Positions 28,196 through 36,763 of a DNA stretch of 64,000 nucleotides are shown here, in pieces. The stretch is from CAVXYG01 sp963706835 (GTDB lineage: Bacteria > Actinomycetota > Actinomycetes > S36-B12 > GCA-2699445): the NCBI GenBank assembly GCA_963706835.1, contig CAVPOB010000040.1, forward strand, positions 62,001 through 126,000, in the 5' to 3' direction. The translations under genes were made by a program, and so were the position numbers. How positions within the stretch are numbered: position 1 is the stretch's first letter; every line of letters starts with the position of its first letter. The notes beneath the pieces are model-generated. The model saw nothing but the letters and a program-made list of their open reading frames with translations. It made no database searches and was not told where the DNA came from.

Positions 28196-29166
28196 GCGGC
28201 CTCCCGCACGATCGCTCGCAGCCGCACCGAGGCCGCTCGCGGATTGGCCGCGACTTCGTCCGCCGCGGCCTGTTCCGCCCCTCTGGTCAGCAACCGGTAG
28301 TCGGCAGGCGGCCCCATCACCGGCAGATCCGCCGGCACCGGAGAAGTCGTGGCGCGCGCGAAGGCGCGTTTGACCATGCGGTCCTCCAGCGAGTGGTAGG
28401 ACAGCACCACTGCTCGGCCCTGGACGGCCAATCGGTCCAGCAGGGCCGGCAGCACGCGCTGCAGCGCTCCGAGTTCGTCATTGACCTCGATCCGCAACGC
28501 TTGGAAGACGCGCTTGGCGGGGTGACCACCTGTCCGCCGGGCCGGGGCCGGCACACCGGCACGCACGATGTCGGCCAGTTCGGCGGTCGAAGTGATGCGG
28601 TCGCGACTGCGGGCCGCGACGATGGCGTCCGCGATGCGTGAGGCGAAACGCTCCTCGCCGTACTCGCGGAACACTCGCGCCAGCTCCTTCCCCGAGTAGT
28701 CGTTGACCACGTCGATCGCGGACCGCGCCGCGGACTGATCCATTCGCATGTCCAGGGCCGTGTCCCGAGCGTAGGCGAACCCCCGGTGCGCGGCGTCCAA
28801 CTGCAGACTTGACACGCCGAGATCGAGCAGGACCGCAGCGACCGTCGAGATGCCCCGCTCGCTCAGCAGTTCGGGTAGCGCATCAAAAACGCTGTGCACC
28901 AGGACCGTCCGGCCGGCGGCGAAGGCCAGTCTGCGGCCGGCGATCTCCAGCGCCTCCCGATCGCGATCGATGCCCAGCAGCATTGCCGCCGGGGCCGCCT
29001 CCAGCAGGGCTGCCGCATGGCCGCCCATCCCGAGCGTGCCATCCACGACCCAGCGCGGCTCGGCACCGGCAGCGGACGGACCGGCCAAGGCTGGCAGCAG
29101 CAGTTCGACGACGCGTTCCAGCTTGACCGGGACATGCACCTCTGCGTCCGACGGCATACTCCGCAC
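28192..29166 (-). CDS. rsmH: 16S rRNA (cytosine1402-N4)-methyltransferase
   Basis: Methylates C1402 in the ribosomal decoding centre (MraW). 324 residues. SAM-binding DGTLGMGGHAAALLEA and GIDRDREAL, then VLLDLGVSSLQLDAAHRGF, HPAKRVFQALRIEVNDEL and SYHSLEDRMVKRAF are all family motifs. The start is GTG at 29166 with AAGGTGG directly upstream, or ATG at 29157, which gives better spacing. It overlaps ftsL by four bases. The 196-bp gap to mraZ holds nothing I can name beyond GC-rich hairpins. Confidence 0.95.
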   Translation of the reverse strand: MRSMPSDAEVHVPVKLERVVELLLPALAGPSAAGAEPRWVVDGTLGMGGHAAALLEAAPAAMLLGIDRDREALEIAGRRLAFAAGRTVLVHSVFDALPELLSERGISTVAAVLLDLGVSSLQLDAAHRGFAYARDTALDMRMDQSAARSAIDVVNDYSGKELARVFREYGEERFASRIADAIVAARSRDRITSTAELADIVRAGVPAPARRTGGHPAKRVFQALRIEVNDELGALQRVLPALLDRLAVQGRAVVLSYHSLEDRMVKRAFARATTSPVPADLPVMGPPADYRLLTRGAEQAAADEVAANPRAASVRLRAIVREAA

Positions 29167-29362
29167 CCACCTTCACCCTGCAGCCAACGGTGCATCTGCC
29201 GATCGCCGGACTGCCCGTTGGACGACTCCTGGTCCCCGCCCGCACCGCTGGCCGCGATGGGTCGGATGGTGGCGATCGGCGTGCGGGGAAGTCACGCCGG
29301 TCACGCCCCGGGCACCGGGGAAGTGTGCCCGGGCCTCGCTGCGGGAGGAGGCCGGAAGTCGC

Positions 29363-29797
29363 CTACGGGAGCAGTCCGGGGATCACCTCCTCATCGAGTC
29401 CGGAGAATGCGCGTTCCTGCTCGGCGAGGTAGCGCTGCCAAGCGTCGGGCTGCCAGATCTCGCACGTCGATCCGTTGCCCGCGATGACGACTTCGCCCTC
29501 CAGGCCCGCATAGGACCGCAGATCGGCGGGCAGCAGAATCCGGCCCTGCTTGTCGGGCGCCTGGTCGTTGGCCGAGGAGAACAGCACCCGCAGAAAGGCG
29601 CGCGCGGCGGCATTCGACCGTGAGGCCTCGTTCAAGCGTTCGGCGTAGCCGGCGAACTCGGCGGACGGCCACAGCACCAGGCAGCGGTCCTGCCCCTTGG
29701 TCAGCACGATCCCGTCCGCGAGTGCTTCGCGGTACTTGGCGGGCAACACGAGGCGGCCTTTGTCATCCAACCGCGGCGAGTACGTCCCCAGCAGCAT
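29363..29797 (-). CDS. mraZ: Transcriptional regulator MraZ
   Basis: First gene of the dcw operon. It encodes a DNA-binding protein that forms rings and represses or tunes this operon. 144 residues with two SpoVT/AbrB-type halves, seen as DDKGRLVLPAKYRE near residue 11 and DKQGRILLPADLR near residue 83. The ATG at 29797 follows AGGAGG by eight bases; the longer open frame upstream has no support. Its own operator (four TGGNN boxes) lies 39-73 bases upstream. Confidence 0.95.
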   Translation of the reverse strand: MLLGTYSPRLDDKGRLVLPAKYREALADGIVLTKGQDRCLVLWPSAEFAGYAERLNEASRSNAAARAFLRVLFSSANDQAPDKQGRILLPADLRSYAGLEGEVVIAGNGSTCEIWQPDAWQRYLAEQERAFSGLDEEVIPGLLP

Positions 29798-29835
29798 CGG
29801 GCCACCTCCTCTCACCTCCCAGACCTGGTCATGCC

Positions 29836-29877
29836 CTCCATTGCGCTCCACAATAGCCCATAGTCCCCCACTGTCTA
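29836..29877 (-). promoter_or_regulatory. dcw operon promoter with four MraZ boxes
   Basis: On the minus strand TGGGG, TGGGC, TGGAG and TGGAG repeat exactly every 10 bases (complements at 29866-29870, 29856-29860, 29846-29850, 29836-29840). MraZ operators in other bacteria are three or more TGGGN boxes with 5-base spacers, so this is a clear match. A likely promoter runs through it: -35 TAGACA (29872-29877) and -10 TATTGT (29850-29855) with a 16-base spacer. Bound MraZ would cover the -10. Confidence 0.85.
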
Positions 29878-29899
29878 CCGAATTGAGCCCTCGAGCAGG

Positions 29900-30611
29900 T
29901 AGCCATCGGGCACCGTCCGCGCTGCGACGGGCGCGCGATGGGGTGGGCGTGTCGGCAACGGAATCGCTTCATGGGCATCTCGCGCTGTGGCGGACTGTGG
30001 GCGACCCCGGTGGACGTGCCTGTGCACCCGTTGCGGGGGTTGGCACCCGGGGCGGGCGCTGCGGGCGGCTCCGGGGCGGCTTGCGTGCACCCGGAACGGG
30101 GGTTTGCACCCGCGACGGTGGCTGCGGGCGGCTTCGGGGCGGCTTGCGTGCACCCGGAACGGGGGTTTGCACCCGCGGCGGTGGCTGCGGGCGGCTTCGG
30201 GGCGGCTTGCGTGCACCCGGAACGGGGGTTTGCACCCGCGACGGGGGCTGCCAGCGCCTCCGGAGCGGCAACTGTGCACCCGGAACGGGGGTTTGCACCC
30301 GCGACGGTGGCTCTGGGCCCGAATCCGGCCGGCTCCGCCCCCACGGCGGGTGCAAACCCCCGAACCGGGTGCAGACCTCGCCCGCATACCGGACGTTCCG
30401 CCACCACTGCGGGTGCAAACCCCCAAACCGGGTGCAGACCCGGCGTCGCACACCGACCGATTGAGCCCCGCGCCGGGTGCGGACATCGAGGCTGAGGCCG
30501 CTCACGCAACTGGACCCGCTGGACACCAGGGACGCGACCCGGCCCCACCCCCGGGGCCCCGCTCGCTCCACCCGCTCAGACGGGAGCCACCACACTCCCG
30601 ATCGCGATCAA
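29900..30611 (-). repeat. composite 63-bp-type repeat element, copy C
   Basis: Five forward units start at 30023, 30086, 30149, 30212 and 30275, all exactly 63 bp apart. They face reverse units at 30347 and 30410, and a degenerate one near 30473. The flank with the complement of GTGTCCAGCGG...GTGAGCGGCC is at 30495-30527, and the outer end CCACACTCCCGATCGCGAT is at 30591-30609. So this copy lies in the opposite orientation to B and D. The other flank (about 29900-30020) is only weakly similar to that of B and E, so its end is uncertain. It sits just upstream of the dcw promoter. Confidence 0.88.
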
Positions 30612-30780
30612 CCTGGAAGCGATTGCTGCAAGCTCCTTGTCGCAGCGACGCAGCCCGGCAATGCTGCGCAGGGGCCTCGTCAGGCTGAACGCAGCCACCG
30701 GGCGCGCGTCGGCAGCACAGGTCGTCACAGCGGCGAAGACGTCGCGGTCGCGGCATCGCCGGCACACCACCCGACGGTCA

Positions 30781-30805
30781 GGGGCCGCGCCGGGGATGCG
30801 GCCCC
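30781..30805 (-). terminator. Hairpin downstream of the MaoC-like gene
   Basis: GGGGCCGC (30781-30788) and GCGGCCCC (30798-30805) form a perfect 8-bp stem with a 9-base loop. It lies about 150 bases past the stop of the MaoC-like gene, in a 340-bp stretch (30612-30949) where I see nothing else. Possible terminator. Confidence 0.4.
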
Positions 30806-30949
30806 ACGCATCGCCGCATGACGGCTCAACGCAGCTCGCACGGGACCCCGCCCAACTCGCCGGCCCGATGCCCGGCCGACAAGGCAGATCGACGCCCGCG
30901 CCGCCCGCTGCGCAGCAGGCGCGGAACGGGTGGCGCGGACTGCGCTGCG

Positions 30950-31486
30950 CTAGGAGCTCTGCGGCCTCTCCAACGGGCCGCTCTTGGCCGCCGGGAAGTA
31001 GTTCTGGCCGATCCCGCTGGAACGCTTGGGGACCATGACGGAGCGGTCATAGGTCATGATCACGTCTCCGTGCTGGTTCAGAGCGCGCGTGAACATGCTG
31101 ATGATCCCCATGGTCGGCCGCGAGGAGGACTCCCGCTTGTCGGTGCACAGGCTCTCGGCGTAGATGGTGTCGCCGACGTAGACCGGATGGGTGAGCTTGA
31201 TGTTGTTCCAGCCGAGATTGGCCACGGCGTTCTGGCTCATGTCGATCACGCTCAGGCCCAGCACCAAGGCCACGGTCAGACCGGAGACCACGATGACTTT
31301 GCCGTCCGTCACGGGGTTCTGCTGCGAGAGGTGGGCATTGAAGTGCATCTGATTGGTATTGCAGGTCAGCAGCGTGAACCAGGTGTTGTCGGTCTCACTG
31401 ATGGTCCGTCCGAACGGGTGCTGATACACATCGCCGGCTTCGAAATCCTCGAAGAACTTGCCCAGCACCGCCTCGTGCACCGCCAT
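30950..31486 (-). CDS. MaoC-family (hot-dog fold) hydratase
   Basis: 178 residues. MaoC-type proteins hydrate enoyl-CoA substrates. The family core is seen as FEDFEAGDVYQHPFGRTISETDNTWFTLLTCNTNQMHFN, with the catalytic Asp/His pattern (D in SETDN, N/H in MHFNAH), and VSGLTVALVLGLS. A later strand reads HPVYVGDTIYAESLCTDKRESSSRPTMG. The ATG at 31486 follows AAGGAGG by seven bases. It stands alone, divergent from moxR, so its substrate (such as a mesaconyl- or itaconyl-CoA-like acid) cannot be told. Confidence 0.85.
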   Translation of the reverse strand: MAVHEAVLGKFFEDFEAGDVYQHPFGRTISETDNTWFTLLTCNTNQMHFNAHLSQQNPVTDGKVIVVSGLTVALVLGLSVIDMSQNAVANLGWNNIKLTHPVYVGDTIYAESLCTDKRESSSRPTMGIISMFTRALNQHGDVIMTYDRSVMVPKRSSGIGQNYFPAAKSGPLERPQSS

Positions 31487-31652
31487 GGTCGCCTCCTTGT
31501 CCGCCCGCCCGACCAGATTGCGGGCGAGATGCTCTGCATTCGATAGTGCCGGTGGCGGCGTGCCGGTCAGCACGCGGGGTGGCGCTCGCGCGGCTTTCCG
31601 GCAACGGTCGGCTCCCATAAGGTTGAGGAGCAGTCAGCCGGAGGGAGCGCAG

Positions 31653-32663
31653 GTGACGGTGCAGTCGGGCACTCTGGCGTCGGGCGGACACGACGCGCCC
31701 GACGCTCTGTCCACCGATACCTTCGTCGAGGTCGTCGATCGGATCCACGCCCAGGTCTCCACCGTCATCCATGGCAAGCCCCAGGCCATCGGGATGGCCC
31801 TGCTGACACTGCTGTCCCGCGGGCACCTCCTCATCGAGGATGTCCCGGGGGTCGGCAAGACCATGCTGGCCAAGTCGGTCGCGGCATCCATCGGCGGCAC
31901 GATGCACCGCATCCAGTTCACCCCTGACCTGATGCCCAGCGATGTCACGGGCAGTTCGGTCTTCAACATGGGCAGCCGCGCCTTCGAGTTCCGGCCGGGC
32001 CCGGTCTTCGCCAACGTCGTGCTGGCCGATGAGATCAACCGCTCATCGCCCAAGACCCAGTCCGCCCTGCTGGAATGCATGGCGGAATCGCAAGTCAGCG
32101 TTGATGGGGCGACGTACTCGCTGGAGGATCCGTTCTTCGTGATCGCCACCCAGAACCCGATCGACATGGCGGGCACCTATCCCCTGCCGGAGCCGCAGCG
32201 CGACCGGTTCCTGGCCCGGATCAGCATCGGCTACCCCGATCCGGCATCGGAAAGCGCCATGCTCTCCGACCAGGGCGACGCCACGGCGCAGTCGGCCATC
32301 CTGACGCCGATCGTAGATCTGCCCATGCTGCGCCGGCTGATGGCCTACGCGTCCGGCATGCACACCGCCGACTCGATCCGCGCCTACGCGGTGGCTCTGA
32401 CGCAGGCCACCCGCAGCCACCCCGCGGTCCAGCTCGGCGCCTCGCCCCGGGCCACCGTGCACCTGTACCGGGCGGCGCGCACCCGTGCGGCGCTGGCCGG
32501 CCGAACCTACGTCGTCCCCGATGATGTCGCGGCGCTGGCCGAGCCGGTGCTGGCCCACCGCCTCATCCTGCACCCGGAATCCGCCATCGCCGGGACATCG
32601 GAATCCGCAGTGATCGAATCCGTGCTGGAGCGGGTACCGGTGCCCGAACCGGTACGGCCATGA
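31653..32663 (+). CDS. MoxR-family AAA+ ATPase
   Basis: 336 residues. Walker A is DVPGVGKT (63-70) and Walker B VVLADEINR (122-130). Sensor and MoxR-specific motifs are SPKTQSALLECMAE, VIATQNPI and GTYPLPEPQRDRFLARI. MoxR ATPases act as chaperones for metal or cofactor insertion or complex maturation, usually with a VWA or DUF58 partner. The GTG at 31653 follows GGAGGGAG. The stop overlaps the DUF58 start by four bases (ATGA), making a three-gene operon. Confidence 0.93.
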   Translation: MTVQSGTLASGGHDAPDALSTDTFVEVVDRIHAQVSTVIHGKPQAIGMALLTLLSRGHLLIEDVPGVGKTMLAKSVAASIGGTMHRIQFTPDLMPSDVTGSSVFNMGSRAFEFRPGPVFANVVLADEINRSSPKTQSALLECMAESQVSVDGATYSLEDPFFVIATQNPIDMAGTYPLPEPQRDRFLARISIGYPDPASESAMLSDQGDATAQSAILTPIVDLPMLRRLMAYASGMHTADSIRAYAVALTQATRSHPAVQLGASPRATVHLYRAARTRAALAGRTYVVPDDVAALAEPVLAHRLILHPESAIAGTSESAVIESVLERVPVPEPVRP

Positions 32664-33832
32664 TGCCGGTACGGCTCACCGGGCGGGGTCGCGGTGCTGG
32701 CGCCGGCGGGCTGGTCCTGGTGATCGCGGGCACGTGGCTGGAACTGGCAGCCCTGCTGGCGGCCGGGCTGTTCGCGCTGGCCCTGACCGCAGCAAGCCTC
32801 GGCACCGCGCTGCTGCTGCGGCGAGGCGCATCCGTGGCCCGCGCCGACTCCTCGGCCGCAGCATCCGTCGGGGACGACGTGACCACGACAGCTGCGGTCC
32901 GTGTCCCCGGCGCTGCGCCAGCGGCGGTTGTCAGCGGCCTCGTTCCTCCGTGGGGCAGCTCGACCGACCAGCAACCAGTGGTGCTCCTGCCGCCGTGGCG
33001 GGGTGAGCGCTGCGCTGCGCGGACCTTCACCTGCCAACGGCGCGGACGGTACCCATGGCCCAGCGTCGCCATGCAGGTCCCCGAGCCCCTGGGCATGTCC
33101 TATGCGGTGGTGCGCAGCGAGGAGACGAGCACCTTCCTGGTCTACCCCAGGGTGCTGCCGGCTGCCGGCGCTGCACTGGAGCCTGCTGGTGCGTCGCCCG
33201 GCACGCCGACCGCCGGCCGCCACCTGCGCCGCTCCGCCGCAGCCGGCAGTGCCAGCGACCCGATCCCGCGCGCCTATCTGCCCGGCGACGAACTGCGTCG
33301 GATGCACTGGCCGGCCACCGCACGCGCGGGGGAACCGATGGTCCGTACCGACGACCACGAGCCGGTGCATCGAACTGTCGTGGCGCTGGACTGCTCGGCA
33401 TCCGCCTACCGCACCGACGCAGGCTTCGAGCGCGCGGTCGCCGCCTCGGCGAGCCTGGCGGTGGCGCTGCTGAACGCCGGTCAGTCGGTGTCCCTGCAGA
33501 CCCGCGCCGCAGGCCTGCTCACCACCGTCCGCTGGCTGGAGGGTCGGCAGGGTGTTGCAGCCGCATTGGCAGCCCTGGCCGAGGTCGCCCTCGGGACGGC
33601 CGGAGCATCGGTCGGAGCCGCCGCCGATGCCACCGCCCGATGGGTGGTCACCGGCGCCCACTACCAACCCGGAACTCGGCGGTCGTCCGAGCCGACCGTA
33701 GTGCTGTCCACCGAGACGATCCACAACCAGGAGCCGCCCGCAGACGAGCCGTCACCGGCGGTATGGGACGGCACCAGCAGCCTCACCGCGGCGCTGCGCC
33801 GGGCGACTGCCGTAGCCGGGCGGCCGGCATGA
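32660..33832 (+). CDS. DUF58 domain protein, MoxR partner
   Basis: 390 residues. Two hydrophobic segments lie near the N-terminus (about 15-55), so it is membrane-anchored. The DUF58 signature is RAYLPGDELRRMHWPATARAGEPMVRTDDHE (around residues 205-235), followed by a VWA-like start VVALDCSASAY. The MIDAS serines are partly altered. Translationally coupled to moxR upstream and to the transglutaminase gene downstream, as in many actinobacteria. Exact role unknown. Confidence 0.88.
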   Translation: MMPVRLTGRGRGAGAGGLVLVIAGTWLELAALLAAGLFALALTAASLGTALLLRRGASVARADSSAAASVGDDVTTTAAVRVPGAAPAAVVSGLVPPWGSSTDQQPVVLLPPWRGERCAARTFTCQRRGRYPWPSVAMQVPEPLGMSYAVVRSEETSTFLVYPRVLPAAGAALEPAGASPGTPTAGRHLRRSAAAGSASDPIPRAYLPGDELRRMHWPATARAGEPMVRTDDHEPVHRTVVALDCSASAYRTDAGFERAVAASASLAVALLNAGQSVSLQTRAAGLLTTVRWLEGRQGVAAALAALAEVALGTAGASVGAAADATARWVVTGAHYQPGTRRSSEPTVVLSTETIHNQEPPADEPSPAVWDGTSSLTAALRRATAVAGRPA

Positions 33833-36123
33833 GCGCCAACACCGGCCGCCGCCAACTGCCGACCCAGATCGCCCGCGGCGGTTCCAAGCCCGGCGCGGTG
33901 CTGCCGATCGCCGCTGCCGCTGCGCTGGCGTTGGCCTGCGTCCCGACCAGCGTGCTGTTCGCCGATCGACTGTGGGTGTGGCCCGCACTGGTGACGATCG
34001 CGGCCGTGTGCGGAGCGGGCGGGTTACTGCGGGCGCTCCCCGTTCCGCTGCTGGTCGTTCCCCTGACGCAGAGCGCCGCGTTTGGCGCCGCCATGGCGTG
34101 GCTCTTCGGCGCCGGGTCCGAAGGGGGACCCTGGCAGTCGCTGGTCGCCTACCGGGACCTGGTGGCCGATGGTGTCGCGGGTGTGCGCACGGCAACGGCT
34201 CCGGTGGCCGGCACTGAAGAGTTCCTGGCGCTGCTGGCACTCGTGGTCTTCCTCGGCGCACTGCTCGTGGAGACCCTTGCGGTTGGCATGGGGCTGGCCG
34301 GGCTGTCCGGAGTGGTGCTGCTCGTCATGGCCATAGCGCCGCTGGGCATTCAGCCGAGCTCCTCGGCAGTGGTGCTGCTGGCGGCGCCGGCGCTGGGATG
34401 GGTGGTGCTGATGGCCGCCGACTCCGCCGTGCGGCTGCGCAGCGCCGCCCCCACAGCGCAGGGGCGCGTCGGGGCGGGCCGGTCGGCCGGTGGCGCAGCG
34501 GGCCTGGCAGTGATCGCGACGCTGAGTTCCGCGCTGGTGTTCAGCCTCGTGGCTCCTGCGGCGAACACGCCGTGGCTGCGCACATGGTGGTACAGCCTGT
34601 CGGGAACCCAGGCGCAAGGGACCGCCGTCGACCCGTTCGTCTCGGTGGAGGCGCGATTGCGCAGCCGCTCCAACGCTGAGATGCTCCGATACCGCAGCGA
34701 AGGCGGCTCCACATATCTGGGCATGGTGACGCTGGAAGCCTTCGACGGCACGACTTGGCAGCCCTATGAACCCGTCCCCGGCGTGCCCCTGACCAGTCGT
34801 TCGCCGGACGCCGTCACAGGCCTGGAGGGCCCCGCCGTCGATGTGTCGGTGACGGCGCTGTCCAACCAATATTTGCCGCTGCCCGATGGGGCATCGAGCG
34901 TGACCATGGCGACCGAGGACGCGCTGTGGTCATGGGATCCCCGCACCGGTGACGTCATCAGCGGCGGACCGGCCGCGGCGGGCGCGATCTACCGCGTGGG
35001 TACGACGTCGGTGCCGACCTCCGCCGAGGCGTTCTCCGGGGATCGAGCGGCACTCACGGGCGCGTCGCGGGAGAGCCGTTCCCTGCCTGCCGACCTGGTG
35101 GATCCGCTCGCCGGAATCGCCGCCGAGGTCACGGCCGGAGCCTCCAGCGACTACGACCGAGCCGTCGCACTGCAGCGGTGGTTCACCGAATCCGGGGGGT
35201 TCACCTATTCCCTGGACGTTCCCGATGCCGCGGGCAGGTCGCCGCTGCTGGCCTTCCTGGAGGACCGGGTCGGGTTCTGCCAGCAGTTCGCCACCGCCAT
35301 GGCGGCGGTGTCGCGGGCGCTGGGCATCCCTGCTCGGGTGGTGGTGGGCTTCACGGGTGGGGCGCAGCAGGAGGACGGCGCGTTCGTGGTGTCGGCGGCT
35401 GATGCTCACGCCTGGCCGGAACTGTGGTTCCCGTCCGTCGGCTGGGTTCGCTTCGAACCCACCCCCGCACTGGGTACCGCGGCGGTCGATCCTCCGGCCT
35501 ACACCCCGGCCCAGCCGAATCAGGACAACGCCGCCGAGCCGGACCCCGTGCCGCCGCCGGAGCAGGCGCCGCAACCCGCAGAGCCGCAGGCCGGCGAGGA
35601 AGCCCTCGGTGATGGGACCGAGCAGCCCGGCTTGCTGGGTCGGCTGCTCGGGCTCCTCGCAGCGATCGCCGTGATCGCCGGTCTCTTGGCGGTGCCGCGC
35701 CTGGTCCGGACCCGTCGGCGCGTCGACCGGCTGGCGCGCACCCGCCGCGGGGACACCGATGCTGCCTGGCGCGAAATCGGTGACACGGCCATCGATGCCG
35801 ACCTTGCGTGGCCGGCGCATGGCACTCTGCGTCAACAGGCGGCAGTGGTGTCATCTGGCCTGGCGTCGGCGCAGAGCCCGGCCAGCGCGGCCCTGCCGCG
35901 AATCCTGCACGATGTCGAGGTTGCGCGCTACGCCCCCGCCGGCGCCCCGGCGGGCGGGGCGTCCTCAGTCATCGTGGTGGATGAGCCGGGCCGGTCGACG
36001 GCGCCGTCCGGGACCGGCGACCTGGCAGCAGAGACCGAAGCGGTTGTCCGAGCGATCGCCGCACTGCCACGCCCACTGGGTGACCGGTTGTTCCCGCGCT
36101 CACTGCGGCGCCGCCACCTCTAG
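33829..36123 (+). CDS. Membrane transglutaminase-like protein (TgpA/DUF3488 type)
   Basis: 764 residues. The N-terminal half has about six membrane segments (DUF3488). An extracytoplasmic transglutaminase-like domain follows, with Cys484 (VGFCQQFATAMAA) and His527 (DAHAWPELWFPSVGW) as catalytic residues. Then come a proline/glutamate-rich linker, a last membrane segment (LLGLLAAIAVIAGLLAVP) and a cytoplasmic DUF4129-like tail. The start overlaps the DUF58 stop. Such proteins are found with MoxR and DUF58 and are needed for growth in Pseudomonas; the substrate is unknown. Confidence 0.9.
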   Translation: MSANTGRRQLPTQIARGGSKPGAVLPIAAAAALALACVPTSVLFADRLWVWPALVTIAAVCGAGGLLRALPVPLLVVPLTQSAAFGAAMAWLFGAGSEGGPWQSLVAYRDLVADGVAGVRTATAPVAGTEEFLALLALVVFLGALLVETLAVGMGLAGLSGVVLLVMAIAPLGIQPSSSAVVLLAAPALGWVVLMAADSAVRLRSAAPTAQGRVGAGRSAGGAAGLAVIATLSSALVFSLVAPAANTPWLRTWWYSLSGTQAQGTAVDPFVSVEARLRSRSNAEMLRYRSEGGSTYLGMVTLEAFDGTTWQPYEPVPGVPLTSRSPDAVTGLEGPAVDVSVTALSNQYLPLPDGASSVTMATEDALWSWDPRTGDVISGGPAAAGAIYRVGTTSVPTSAEAFSGDRAALTGASRESRSLPADLVDPLAGIAAEVTAGASSDYDRAVALQRWFTESGGFTYSLDVPDAAGRSPLLAFLEDRVGFCQQFATAMAAVSRALGIPARVVVGFTGGAQQEDGAFVVSAADAHAWPELWFPSVGWVRFEPTPALGTAAVDPPAYTPAQPNQDNAAEPDPVPPPEQAPQPAEPQAGEEALGDGTEQPGLLGRLLGLLAAIAVIAGLLAVPRLVRTRRRVDRLARTRRGDTDAAWREIGDTAIDADLAWPAHGTLRQQAAVVSSGLASAQSPASAALPRILHDVEVARYAPAGAPAGGASSVIVVDEPGRSTAPSGTGDLAAETEAVVRAIAALPRPLGDRLFPRSLRRRHL

Positions 36124-36124
36124 G

Positions 36125-36143
36125 CAGCGACCGTTGGTCACTG
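36125..36143. terminator. Hairpin between convergent operons
   Basis: CAGCGACC (36125-36132) and GGTCACTG (36136-36143) pair over 8 bases with one G-T-type mismatch and a 3-base loop. It lies just after the transglutaminase stop, in the 78-bp gap to the convergent DUF3040 gene. Possible terminator. Confidence 0.4.
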
Positions 36144-36201
36144 TCCGGTTTCGCGCCAGGTACCGCTTCGGGGGACGTGATCGACCCTCTCCTGACCGCC
36201 G

Positions 36202-36612
36202 TCAGAACTGGCCGTTGCCCTCGCGCCTATTGCGCCAGCGCTCTTCCATCTTCGACATGAAGTCGTTCTGACCCGCGCTGGGTCTCGGCGCGGCAGTCGG
36301 TGCAACGCTGGGCGTTCCATCCTCCTGCTCGGCACCCTTTCCGGCACCTCCACGGGAGCCCAGCCAAGCCCAGAAACCGCCGGCGATCATCAGCACGAAT
36401 CCGAGCACTCCGACCAGCGGCTGTGAGACGGCGACCCCGGCTACGACCGTGATGAGCCCGAACACGACCCCGGCCACACCCACGGCGATCTTGCGACGAT
36501 CGATTCCCCCGCTGCGACCGCTTCGCAGGGAGGAGGCGAACTTCGGGTCCTCCTGGTAGAGGGCCCGTTCCATCTGCTCAAGCAGACGCTGCTCATGATC
36601 TGACAGCGGCAC
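36202..36612 (-). CDS. DUF3040 family membrane protein
   Basis: 136 residues. The N-terminus PLSDHEQRLLEQMERALYQEDPKFASSLR is the DUF3040 signature. Two membrane segments follow (KIAVGVAGVVFGLITVVAGVAV and LVGVLGFVLMIAGGFWAWLG), then a low-complexity tail. The GTG at 36612 follows GGGAGGTG by five bases. Homologues (Rv2169c in M. tuberculosis) lie near the dcw cluster, as here. Function unknown. Confidence 0.9.
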   Translation of the reverse strand: MPLSDHEQRLLEQMERALYQEDPKFASSLRSGRSGGIDRRKIAVGVAGVVFGLITVVAGVAVSQPLVGVLGFVLMIAGGFWAWLGSRGGAGKGAEQEDGTPSVAPTAAPRPSAGQNDFMSKMEERWRNRREGNGQF

Positions 36613-36763
36613 TTGACACCTCCCAGTACGGACGTAAGACCAGGATAGGACTTCCGTGCAAGGGTGGGAAGCCGAAGAAGTCACGTCCTGGTGGTGGGAA
36701 GCATAGATCCCGCAACACGTGATTGCCAGACGGGGTCGGGACCGGTGCGGAACTGCGCCAAAC

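Noticed and set aside
29960..30600. Genes for repetitive proteins in the repeat copies
   Set aside because: Because 63 is a multiple of three, several frames stay open and give 21-residue peptide repeats (such as CTRFGGLHPP). The conserved thing between copies is the DNA in both orientations, and there are no starts with ribosome-binding sites.
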